From JBBATK01 sp039810585 (lineage in GTDB: Bacteria > Bacteroidota > Ignavibacteria > Kapaibacteriales > NICIL-2), in the NCBI GenBank assembly GCA_039810585.1, contig JBDHXF010000011.1, forward strand, positions 7,440 through 71,439: a stretch of DNA of 64,000 nt. Reading direction: 5' to 3'. The position numbers were made by a program, and so were the translations under genes. The notes beneath the pieces were generated by a model. That model ran no database searches. It worked only from the letters and a program-made list of their open reading frames with translations, and had not been told where the DNA came from. Below, one piece after another: positions 43,419 to 51,359 of the stretch (position 1 is the first letter of the stretch; every line of letters starts with the position of its first letter).

Positions 43419-44579
43419 TCAGGACGCGACGGCGCTTTCAAGAAGTTTGACCGCCGATCGTAGTTTATCGACGATACCATAAACAGTTTCTTTGCTCGCA
43501 GCGTTCAAACCGGATGTGGGTGACGCATGCTCACCTTGGGACAAATAATCAGCCGTCTGGCGAATCGAGCTGGCGAGCTTGCTGAGTGGACTTTCCGGAA
43601 ACTGCTCTGCCGCTAAGGTGAGCTGGTCTCTCTGTTCGGTTACTCGCTGAACTTCAGAACGTACAACCTTAAGCTCTTCTTCAAACTGTTGTACACGTGC
43701 ACGGTAGTCTTCTAACTCAGAACGCAACACGGCGTCGTCCACCGTATTTTCCTGCTGCTGACGGTCAATGCTCTCCAGCAAGGTCAGCTTCTCCTCAGCT
43801 AATAATGCCTGTTTTTCACGCTCGTACATTCGAGCGGTCATTTCCATTAACTGAGACTTATATTCCTGAGTGGCATCATCCTGTCGCTGCAAACGCACGC
43901 GGATCTCGTCGAGATCACGTTGCAGTCTAGAATTTTCTTGACGGACGCTATCATGAGTTCGCTCTAATTCCTGAAAACTCTTTCGAACTTCAGACAAGGT
44001 CTGAACGGTTTCCTGCTGTTCCTGCTTCAGCGTATCGACTAATTGAGCAGAAGCCTCACGTCCGGCGTGCATTTCTTGTTGTGTGCGACGTAAGGTGCTC
44101 TCGGCGTCTGCTACTTGTTCGGAGCGTTGTTGCAGTGAGGCTTCAAGGTTCTGAGCGCGCGCCTGCCATGAAAGCAGCTCTTGCTCAGCACGATGAAGTT
44201 GCGTACGCAGCGACTCAGCATCGGTCGACTTGATGCGAAAGCCCTCTGCTTCCTGTACTAGCTGTTCTATCCGCTGGTCTTTTTCTCGGAGGATGGTCTG
44301 TCCGTCGTTCAGTTTCTCGTACAAGCTCTTTACGGACGCTCGCAAATCGTCAATCTCGGCTATTTCTCCCTTCCAACTTTCAAGCGTTGCGACGTGTGTG
44401 GCAATCTGTTCAGTTTTCGATTCGATCTCCGCTTCAAGCAACGAAATACGCTGACGCATGTCTGCATCATGCTGTTGCTTAGCCGCCATAATATCGCCGG
44501 CGCGCCGCATCACCTGCCAAAGTGACTCAACGGCTTTTTGAACTTCCTTGGACGGAGTTAATAAACGATCTGTTTCCAC
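43419..44579 (-). CDS. Coiled-coil protein encoded after pheT
   Basis: The 386-residue product (GTG start with GGGAG five bases upstream) is almost entirely coiled coil from about 30 to 330, with strong Glu, Gln, Arg and Leu heptads (for example LHRAEQELLSWQARAQNLEA). It has no signal peptide or membrane helix. A helical tail ending KLRSAVKLLESAVAS may be a separate domain. I do not recognise the family. A cytoplasmic scaffold or division-related role is guesswork. It follows pheT by 41 bases, so it is probably co-transcribed. Confidence 0.7.
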   Translation of the reverse strand: METDRLLTPSKEVQKAVESLWQVMRRAGDIMAAKQQHDADMRQRISLLEAEIESKTEQIATHVATLESWKGEIAEIDDLRASVKSLYEKLNDGQTILREKDQRIEQLVQEAEGFRIKSTDAESLRTQLHRAEQELLSWQARAQNLEASLQQRSEQVADAESTLRRTQQEMHAGREASAQLVDTLKQEQQETVQTLSEVRKSFQELERTHDSVRQENSRLQRDLDEIRVRLQRQDDATQEYKSQLMEMTARMYEREKQALLAEEKLTLLESIDRQQQENTVDDAVLRSELEDYRARVQQFEEELKVVRSEVQRVTEQRDQLTLAAEQFPESPLSKLASSIRQTADYLSQGEHASPTSGLNAASKETVYGIVDKLRSAVKLLESAVAS

Positions 44580-44620
44580 CTAAGCTCCCGGACACTGAAA
44601 GAAGAAATGTTGAACTCTGA

Positions 44621-47020
44621 TTATTGTCTCAGAGCTGCCCCTGTTTGCTGTGTGACGGCTGCAATGATGCGCTGTACATCTGCATCCACTTCCTCGTCCC
44701 TGAGGGTGCGTTCGTCGGATGAAAAGTGCAGTCGAAATGCTACGCTTTTCTTCCCCTGTCCGACGCTGCTATGTTCAAAGACATCAAACACCCGAACGCC
44801 CTGCAAGATAGCACTGCCCGTCTGAACGATGATATCTTTGATTGTTCCACTATGGACAGTTGTTTCTACAGCAAATGCGATATCGCGCTCCATCACAGGG
44901 AAGGCCGAGACGCTCTTGAATTTCTGCATATCTGCACCCGCTCCCGCAAAAACTGAGGCGTCTAGCAGGGCTACATAGATGCTTTTGTCCACATCATAGT
45001 GTCGGCAAATACTCTTTGCCACTTCGCCAAGCACCCCCACGCTCACGCCATTCGTCACCACTCGGAGCTGTCGCGCACTTAAAAGCGGATGATCGGACGC
45101 TTCAAAACTGAGGGGTATATGATACTCTTGCGCGACGCTCTCGACTGCCCCCTTTATGTCGTAAAAATCAACCTCGCGCTCCCTTGCGTACCACTCAGTT
45201 TCCTGAGCGGCGCCGCAGGCGGCAAGTATTAATTCCTCTCGCTCGGAGACGATGAGGGACGCTTGACTCTCATCGCTGGCGCGATGAAATGTCTTTCCAA
45301 ATTCAAAAAGACGAATACTGCGCGTGCCTTGTCTCAAGTTATGAGCCACGATGCGCGCAACTGAGCCCAACATCGACGAACGCATGATAGACAGATCTTC
45401 GCCAAGTGGATTAGCAAGCTCTACTCCGTCTCCATGACACACTTTTTCGGTGTGTGGATCGACCTGGTTCTGACTCACGATTTCATGCCATCCCAAAGTG
45501 GCCAGCGAATGACGCATTGACCGCTTGAGTGCCGGTTCTCGAAATGCAACGGGAAGGCTAGTGTCGATTAGGGAAACCTCAGCCTCCGTTACCATTGGGA
45601 TCGCGTCGTAATTCATGAGAATGGCGATCTCCTCGATCACATAAATCTCCTCGCTCACATCCACTCTATAGCTAGGCGCTTCGAGAAGCACTTCGTTCTC
45701 GGTCTCAGTCACGATGCTAAAATCCAGTCGACGCAAGAGCTCAAGAATAAATTCTCTGTCCAACGCGAAACCGAGTATGGTCGAAACTCGGGCAAAGCGC
45801 AGCGTCATTTGTCGGCGCTCAATAGGCCGTGGATAAGCGTCCACTACGCCCTGATCCAGTTCCGCGCCGGCAAGCTCATGCATTAACTGTGCAGCCCGAT
45901 CCAGTGCCCACGGCAAGGCATTGATGTCGGTTCCTCGTTCAAATCGATAGGAAGCATCGGAGGATATTCCAAGGCGACGGGCCGTTCTACGGATGGAGGA
46001 CGGTGCAAACCACGCTGACTCGATGAGGACATCTGTTGTTGAGTCCTTAATGGAGGAATTTTCTCCACCCATCACTCCGGCAATTGCTAAGCGCTTTGCG
46101 GGATCACAAATCATGAGCGACTTCTCGTCCAACACTCTGTCCTTTCCGTCGAGCGTCGTGTATTGCTCCTGACTCCGGGCATGTTCCACAACGATGCGAT
46201 TCCCCTCCACTGTGGCCAAGTCGAAGGCATGAAGCGGATGCCCACACTCCATGAGAACGTAGTTCGTGATGTCTACGACCACATTTCGCGGACGTAATCC
46301 CACTGCTTCAAGACGACGCTGCATCCACGCTGGGGACGGCCCCATGCGAACATTGCGCGCAACCCTTGCCATGTATCGCGCACAATCATCAGTATTGCGA
46401 ATGTCAACGGCAACATCTATAGGTCGAGCTGATTCGCTGACTACGACTTTGTTCAGCGACCACTTTTTGTTTTCGTAGGCTGCAATCACTCGTGCAATGC
46501 CGAGATGCGACAGGGCATCGGCGCGGTTTGGGGTAATACTGATTTCATAGATCACGTCCGCAAGTCCAAGCGCAGTTCCAATTGGTTGTCCAATCTCCAG
46601 CCCGGAATCCAAAATCCAGATGCCGTCGCTCGTCTCCTCCAATAGCAACTCCGATTTGGAGCAAATCATTCCGTTTGATTCCACGCCACGCAGCACACGG
46701 GCAGAAATCTCAAAACCTCCATTGGGAACAATCGCACCAGGCTTGGCGAAGACAATGGTTTGCTCGGCATCAACATTAGCTGCACCACAGACAACAGTGC
46801 GTTCGGTTTCGCCGTCAAATACTTGACAGACCGAGAGCTTGTCAGCTTTTGGGTGCTTGATTTTCGAGAGTACTTTGGCGACAACAAAATTGTCGTATAT
46901 CCTACGTCTGTCGTGCACAGCTTCCACCTCAATACCCATCATGTTCAGGGCATCGCTCAGCTGTTCGGGACTACTTTTAATGTCAACGAATTCGGATAAC
47001 CAGTTGTGTGATATGTTCAT
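44621..47020 (-). CDS. pheT: Phenylalanine-tRNA ligase beta subunit
   Basis: Charges tRNA-Phe with PheS. The ATG at 47020 starts MNISHNWLSEFVD and gives 799 residues, the usual length; upstream in-frame codons run over the tRNA gene and cannot be coding. Domains in order: a tRNA-binding OB fold (about 42-150, KIKHPKADKLSVCQV), B3/B4 editing region (about 215-400), B5 (about 410-480), a catalytic-like core (about 490-690) and an anticodon-binding FDX domain at the end (FPVMERDIAF). pheS is not adjacent. Confidence 0.96.
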   Translation of the reverse strand: MNISHNWLSEFVDIKSSPEQLSDALNMMGIEVEAVHDRRRIYDNFVVAKVLSKIKHPKADKLSVCQVFDGETERTVVCGAANVDAEQTIVFAKPGAIVPNGGFEISARVLRGVESNGMICSKSELLLEETSDGIWILDSGLEIGQPIGTALGLADVIYEISITPNRADALSHLGIARVIAAYENKKWSLNKVVVSESARPIDVAVDIRNTDDCARYMARVARNVRMGPSPAWMQRRLEAVGLRPRNVVVDITNYVLMECGHPLHAFDLATVEGNRIVVEHARSQEQYTTLDGKDRVLDEKSLMICDPAKRLAIAGVMGGENSSIKDSTTDVLIESAWFAPSSIRRTARRLGISSDASYRFERGTDINALPWALDRAAQLMHELAGAELDQGVVDAYPRPIERRQMTLRFARVSTILGFALDREFILELLRRLDFSIVTETENEVLLEAPSYRVDVSEEIYVIEEIAILMNYDAIPMVTEAEVSLIDTSLPVAFREPALKRSMRHSLATLGWHEIVSQNQVDPHTEKVCHGDGVELANPLGEDLSIMRSSMLGSVARIVAHNLRQGTRSIRLFEFGKTFHRASDESQASLIVSEREELILAACGAAQETEWYAREREVDFYDIKGAVESVAQEYHIPLSFEASDHPLLSARQLRVVTNGVSVGVLGEVAKSICRHYDVDKSIYVALLDASVFAGAGADMQKFKSVSAFPVMERDIAFAVETTVHSGTIKDIIVQTGSAILQGVRVFDVFEHSSVGQGKKSVAFRLHFSSDERTLRDEEVDADVQRIIAAVTQQTGAALRQ

Positions 47021-47046
47021 GAAGACGATCGATCTTGGTGAAGAGG

Positions 47047-47054
47047 CAAATTTA
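47047..47054 (-). promoter_or_regulatory. Promoter -7 element of pheT
   Basis: Minus strand TAAATTTG is a perfect TAnnTTTG match, 27 bases before the pheT start. No TTTG lies at -33. Confidence 0.45.
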
Positions 47055-47179
47055 GTGAGCGCAGATGATGTGCTGGTTCGATTCCGACGCAAAGCGAACA
47101 TTTTCGATAGCTTTTCTGCTTGAGACTCTCTGTTTTCGTCGCACGATAAAAAGATCACCCTCAATCTCCCGGACATCCG

Positions 47180-47187
47180 TATCTTTG
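47180..47187 (+). promoter_or_regulatory. Promoter -7 element of tRNA-fMet
   Basis: TATCTTTG is a perfect TAnnTTTG match, 13 bases before the mature tRNA 5' end, the distance expected for a very short leader. Confidence 0.5.
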
Positions 47188-47200
47188 TATTCATATTGAT

Positions 47201-47273
<73 letters not shown>

Positions 47274-47283
47274 CTCCTGAATG

Positions 47284-47308
47284 AAGCCATCCACCGGATG
47301 GCTTTTTT
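47284..47308 (+). terminator. Rho-independent terminator of tRNA-fMet
   Basis: Perfect stem AAGCCATCC/GGATGGCTT with loop ACC and a run of T bases, 10 bases after the tRNA. Confidence 0.92.
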
Positions 47309-47463
47309 CGTTTGTGGTCTGAGCTATATCGAGCAGTTACTGCCCTGACTCACCGTCGAATCACGCATACTCCGCAACTCTCGGCACCCCGGGCTACAAA
47401 ACATGGAGACGCATTGGTGCGTGTGCTCTGTTCGCTGTATTTTGAATGAGACTAGTGACTAGA

Positions 47464-47498
47464 CTGCATTTCGTGACCCACGCAGTCACGAAGTGCAG
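47464..47498 (+). promoter_or_regulatory. Long inverted repeat in the leader of gene 47570
   Basis: Arms CTGCATTTCGTGAC and GTCACGAAGTGCAG pair over 14 positions (one T-G) with a 7-base loop. It lies 72 bases before the small secreted protein gene. No T-run follows. It may be a leader structure or an operator. Confidence 0.45.
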
Positions 47499-47569
47499 CG
47501 GGAGATGAAACCTTCTCTCTTAGCGATTAGCACCGTCCGCCAATTTGTCTCATTCAATGGAGGAACCCC

Positions 47570-48127
47570 ATGTTTCCTCGCTGCCGCAACGGCTCATTTC
47601 GCGTTTTCGTGGCATTGATGCTCGGCATTATATGTTCCCCCCTCGTAGCCTCAGACGCGCTGCACATTCACATCATGGATATGCAGGGGCATACATTGGC
47701 ACAGGGCGATGTCCGGATGACTGCCCCAGCGCGCACTTTTCAGCACTTGAAGACGGGCGACATACAGATAGAGCTGACAGACACTCACCAGCAAGTGATG
47801 CAGTTTAGCGGAGACCTTAACGCCGATGGCGTGGACGATTGTGTGGTCGATGCCACACCTCGCCATCATAAGAAGAAGAAGTTACCCGTTCGAAGTTTCC
47901 TGGTGATCAAGGAATGGGGACCGTCATCGCGCACAATTCCGTGTACTGACGAAAACGATGCACGCACGAAGTTCAATACAGCCCTGACTCTTGGCCGCAA
48001 TCGAGACCAGGTTTTTGTCCTGAAACTCAGCTTTAGCGCCGGGGAATGCAGTGTTGAAGTGCTGAGCTGGTCCTATGCCACAAGCAATTTTGAGAGGAAC
48101 GTAGAACAAAACGATTCTCATCATTGA
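47570..48127 (+). CDS. Small secreted protein of unknown function
   Basis: A 185-residue product with a signal peptide (VFVALMLGIICSPLVASDA) and GGAGG seven bases before the ATG. An EF-hand-like loop, GDLNADGVDD, similar to dockerin or FG-GAP calcium loops, sits at about residues 83-92. A run of basic residues (HHKKKK) follows, then two cysteines further on that could form a disulfide. I do not recognise the family. It stands alone, convergent with the ATL gene. Confidence 0.65.
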   Translation: MFPRCRNGSFRVFVALMLGIICSPLVASDALHIHIMDMQGHTLAQGDVRMTAPARTFQHLKTGDIQIELTDTHQQVMQFSGDLNADGVDDCVVDATPRHHKKKKLPVRSFLVIKEWGPSSRTIPCTDENDARTKFNTALTLGRNRDQVFVLKLSFSAGECSVEVLSWSYATSNFERNVEQNDSHH

Positions 48128-48206
48128 GCATGCTGAAAGAAACAACTTTCTACAGACTCAATCGACTGTTCAAACGGTTAAAAACCTGTAGAGCCATCGC
48201 CCTGGC

Positions 48207-48638
48207 TCATATATCTGCACTCATCGGAGGAATCCAGACGTGCTCGCTCATCTTCACTCGCTCTCCGTCAAACTGCACGTTTTCTGCCTCCAGTAACTCT
48301 CGCATCAGCGTGGGCGTGGCGAAGTGCATTTTTCCACTGAGTTCGCCATTGCGATTTAAGACCCGATGAGCCGGCACCCATTCGGCCGAGTGCGAGGCAT
48401 TCATTGCCCAGCCCACCATGCGTGCCGAAGAGGCAGCACCAAGAGCACGAGCGATGTGACCGTAGGTTGTCACTTTACCGCGCGGAATGAGTCGTACCAA
48501 CGCCCAAACTCTTTCAAAAAAGTCGCCATGTCTTGCGGAGGTCGTCTCTACCCTCAGCACTTGACCTGTTTCAACGACGTTTGAACTCCGTTTCCTTCGA
48601 GCAGACGTCGCGCGCTCTGAACCTTCTTGTTTCATCAT
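48207..48638 (-). CDS. Alkyltransferase-like (ATL) DNA-binding protein
   Basis: The protein belongs to the O6-alkylguanine alkyltransferase fold (MGMT family). The usual active site PCHR is replaced by PAHR in EWVPAHRVLNRNGELSG, so it cannot accept alkyl groups. Such ATL proteins bind O6-alkylguanine and recruit nucleotide excision repair. The helix-turn-helix part VTTYGHIARALGAASSARMVGWAMN is intact. The ATG at 48638 gives 143 residues; a GTG at 48659 directly after the upstream stop is possible. It follows the NTF2-like gene by 21 bases. Confidence 0.88.
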   Translation of the reverse strand: MMKQEGSERATSARRKRSSNVVETGQVLRVETTSARHGDFFERVWALVRLIPRGKVTTYGHIARALGAASSARMVGWAMNASHSAEWVPAHRVLNRNGELSGKMHFATPTLMRELLEAENVQFDGERVKMSEHVWIPPMSADI

Positions 48639-48659
48639 GCTTTGAAAATAGAGTGGCAC

Positions 48660-49013
48660 CTACACAAACCACGCACGCTGAATAAGAGAGTTCCGGACTT
48701 CGTAGATCGCTATGGCTTGCTTGCGCCTTCCCTCTTCTAAGCCGACCACATCCTCTTGATCGATGGCAATGTTTCCTTGAACCATTCGCTGCACGAGCTG
48801 ACAATGCAAGAGCGGATGCGAGGCGAACATGGCTCCATAACGCTCATAGAGTTCGGCTCGCCCGCGACAAAAAACCTGCCCACTTTCAAAGCGCATCAAC
48901 TCCACATCTTCCGCATAACACGCCGCAAAGGCATCAATGTCTCGCGCGTTGTAGGCATCCAACTGTTGTTGCGCCAAACGAAACGCTTCCGATTCGGAGT
49001 TCTGCTGTAGCAT
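48660..49013 (-). CDS. NTF2-like (SnoaL-type) domain protein
   Basis: A 117-residue single-domain protein with the start FRLAQQQLDAYNARDIDAFAACYAEDVEL, the pattern of SnoaL/NTF2-like proteins with a cone-shaped fold. The middle GRAELYERYGAMFASHP is also typical. Members include isomerases and many proteins without known substrates. It is upstream of the ATL gene on the same strand (stop and GTG adjoining), so the two may be co-expressed. Function unassigned. Confidence 0.85.
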   Translation of the reverse strand: MLQQNSESEAFRLAQQQLDAYNARDIDAFAACYAEDVELMRFESGQVFCRGRAELYERYGAMFASHPLLHCQLVQRMVQGNIAIDQEDVVGLEEGRRKQAIAIYEVRNSLIQRAWFV

Positions 49014-49144
49014 CGTTTTTTGTATTCGTTAATGTACGTATTGTAAACGTGACTACCGGCGAAATAATACTCGTCACGCCATATGATCATCCGCAGCGAA
49101 ACTCGAGCTTTACGGTTGTCGCTACGTATCCGGCAACTTCAACG

Positions 49145-50152
49145 CTATCGCAATGCTCTGGCCATGTCGATTATGAGTTGCGGAATGTCTTGATGACTCG
49201 TGCGGTCATCATCGGCGGCAATATCCAAGGGAATAGCTCCGGGATTATGTCCGGTATAGAAGGCACTGTAAAAACCACTATCCTTCCCTTGCAACGCGTC
49301 CGACACCATCCAGAATGCCAGCCAGCTGGCTCTAAGAATGTCGGTAACAGCCGCTTTTCCACCGCGCTGGAAGTACGACATATCCACCGAGCGAATCTCG
49401 TGGTGGATGTTTCTCTTGGTAAAGATTGCTTCGAGCTTCCTCGTTATTTCTTCCAAACTTTCCTTATAGCCTTCAGCAACAATGATGCGCGTATCACGAT
49501 CGCGTTCGTCGATCATGGTGACGAGCGACTCATAGTCCACATGCTCACCGGGGCGAATGATATACTCAGCACCGGTCACAATTCCGGCAAAGAATGCCAG
49601 ATAGGCACTATCCCTTCCCATGGACTGAATGAGGTATACCCTTCGGTGTGAGCTCGCCGTATCGCGAATCCATTCCAGCATATCAAGTGATTTATCCAGT
49701 GCTGAATAGAACCCTATGCTGGTTCCGATGTTGTTACAGACATCGTTGTCAATCGAGCCAGGACACACTAATATTTTGGTACGAAATTTCTCAGCCCTGG
49801 CAATTTCGTTGATCGTATTTGCTGCTTTCACACTTCCATTGCCACCACAGACAAACAGATAATCAAAATGGTTGTCGTGGAGATTCAAAGCCACTGTCCG
49901 TTGTAAATCGGTATCGGTCGCTAATTCAGGAACGCGAACTGTTCCCAAGATGGTACCGCCGGTATGAGAGTGGCCTGCCACGTCTCGCTTCCCAAGAGTG
50001 CGGTATTCGTTGTAGGTTAAACCTTTCCAACCGTCTATCACGCCATGGACACTCGATGTGGGATGGAGGTTGAGGGCGCAACGGACAACACCTCGAACAA
50101 AGGCATTCATTCCCGAGCAATCTCCACCGCCTGTAAGAACCGCAAATTTCAT
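49145..50152 (-). CDS. 6-phosphofructokinase-family protein with Asn at the metal position
   Basis: The product (335 residues from the ATG at 50152) matches the PfkA family: GGGDCSGMN, GGTILGTVR, the catalytic PGSIDND with Asp135 as base, SMGRDSAYLA and YFQRGG. In the ATP/metal motif GGDGS the Asp is Asn (GGNGS, Asn105, E. coli Asp103), and PGTIDND is PGSIDND. The Gly after it (Gly106) favours ATP rather than diphosphate as donor. Activity may be reduced or use another phosphoryl donor. Glycolytic role is likely but the variant leaves doubt. Confidence 0.88.
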   Translation of the reverse strand: MKFAVLTGGGDCSGMNAFVRGVVRCALNLHPTSSVHGVIDGWKGLTYNEYRTLGKRDVAGHSHTGGTILGTVRVPELATDTDLQRTVALNLHDNHFDYLFVCGGNGSVKAANTINEIARAEKFRTKILVCPGSIDNDVCNNIGTSIGFYSALDKSLDMLEWIRDTASSHRRVYLIQSMGRDSAYLAFFAGIVTGAEYIIRPGEHVDYESLVTMIDERDRDTRIIVAEGYKESLEEITRKLEAIFTKRNIHHEIRSVDMSYFQRGGKAAVTDILRASWLAFWMVSDALQGKDSGFYSAFYTGHNPGAIPLDIAADDDRTSHQDIPQLIIDMARALR

Positions 50153-50179
50153 TTCTGTATATTGAAGATGAGATGATAA

Positions 50180-50187
50180 CAAAAGTA
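50180..50187 (-). promoter_or_regulatory. Promoter -7 element of the pfk gene
   Basis: Minus strand TACTTTTG is a perfect TAnnTTTG match, 28 bases before the ATG. Confidence 0.4.
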
Positions 50188-50269
50188 CAACGGGCAGATG
50201 TACAACTGCGTGAAGATGTTGTGCACAGTCATCTACCACACGTTGCCAATTGACAACACTGTATAACCC

Positions 50270-51247
50270 ATGAGTATCGTTCAGGTGTCAGGCCTGGTAA
50301 AGAATTTCACCAGCCACAAGAAACAGCCCGGTCTATGGGCGTCCATGAAATCCATCGTCCATCGTGAGTACACCAAACACACCGCCGTCGATCACGTAAG
50401 CTTCACGCTAGAACGGGCCGAACTCGTTGGCATGTTGGGTGCCAATGGAGCCGGCAAGACCACGACCCTGAAAATTCTCAGTGGTTTGTTACATCCGGAT
50501 GAAGGACAGGTAAATGTGATGGGCTTCACTCCTTGGGAACGCAAGGTGGAGTTTCGCAAGAACATCTCGATCGTGATGGGACAGCGCAATCAACTCTGGT
50601 GGGATCTCCCTGCCGCCGATTCGTTTCTGCTCAACAAAGAAATGTATTCCATTCCGCAGGTGGATTATGAGAGACGTTTGAATGCGTTGTGCGAGATCCT
50701 TGACATTGGCGACAAACTGCATGTGCAGCTTCGACGGTTGTCTCTGGGCGAGCGCATGAAGTGCGAGTTAATAGGAGCATTGTTGCACGGACCGCAGGTC
50801 GTATTCCTTGACGAGCCAACCATTGGTCTCGATGTGGTGGCACAACACTCGTTGCGCAACTTCATTCAGGAGTACAATCGTCTGAACGAGACGACGATCA
50901 TTCTCACCAGCCACTACATGGATGATATCAAAGCGCTCTGTAAGCGCGTTATCGTTATCGACAAAGGTGCCATCCTCTTCGACGGCGCTCTGGAGAAACT
51001 TATTGAACGATTTGTGGATGAGAAAGTGCTGACAGTTCGATTTGCAGCAGAAGTAGAAAAACAAGCGCTTGAGGCGTTTGGCAGCATCAGCGAGTTTCGC
51101 GCAGAAGAAGTTGTGCTACGAATCCCCCGCTCTTCGGTTCCCCACGTGGCGTCCGAAATTCTCAATCGATTTGAGGTCGTGGATTTGAATATCGAGGAAG
51201 TACCAATAGAGGATGTGATCCGCATGATCTTCAGTCCGAAAAGCTAG
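50270..51247 (+). CDS. ABC transporter ATP-binding protein (orphan)
   Basis: The 325-residue product has Walker A GANGAGKTT, the signature LSLGERMKCEL, Walker B VVFLDEPTIGLD and the H-loop ILTSHYMDDIKALC. An insertion before the core (KKQPGLWASMKSIVHREYTKH) and the Q-loop region QRNQLWWDLPAADSF are typical of the ABC-2 export ATPases. The C-terminal 90 residues form a helper domain. No permease gene is next to it, so its partner must be elsewhere. Divergent from pfk. Confidence 0.92.
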   Translation: MSIVQVSGLVKNFTSHKKQPGLWASMKSIVHREYTKHTAVDHVSFTLERAELVGMLGANGAGKTTTLKILSGLLHPDEGQVNVMGFTPWERKVEFRKNISIVMGQRNQLWWDLPAADSFLLNKEMYSIPQVDYERRLNALCEILDIGDKLHVQLRRLSLGERMKCELIGALLHGPQVVFLDEPTIGLDVVAQHSLRNFIQEYNRLNETTIILTSHYMDDIKALCKRVIVIDKGAILFDGALEKLIERFVDEKVLTVRFAAEVEKQALEAFGSISEFRAEEVVLRIPRSSVPHVASEILNRFEVVDLNIEEVPIEDVIRMIFSPKS

Positions 51248-51301
51248 TACAGTCCCGCGTGTCGAGAGATGCAGGACCTCGTTTCCTGAATTTCAATTCG
51301 A

Positions 51302-51316
51302 GCGCGCTTCGCGCGC
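51302..51316. repeat. Hairpin GCGCGC-TTC-GCGCGC between convergent genes
   Basis: A perfect 6-bp stem with loop TTC lies between the ABC ATPase and the GH57 gene stops. It may act as a weak terminator in both directions, but T-runs are missing. Confidence 0.5.
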
Positions 51317-51359
51317 ACGAATAAAAAATCCCCTGACGTTTAGCACTCCACTTTCGTTC

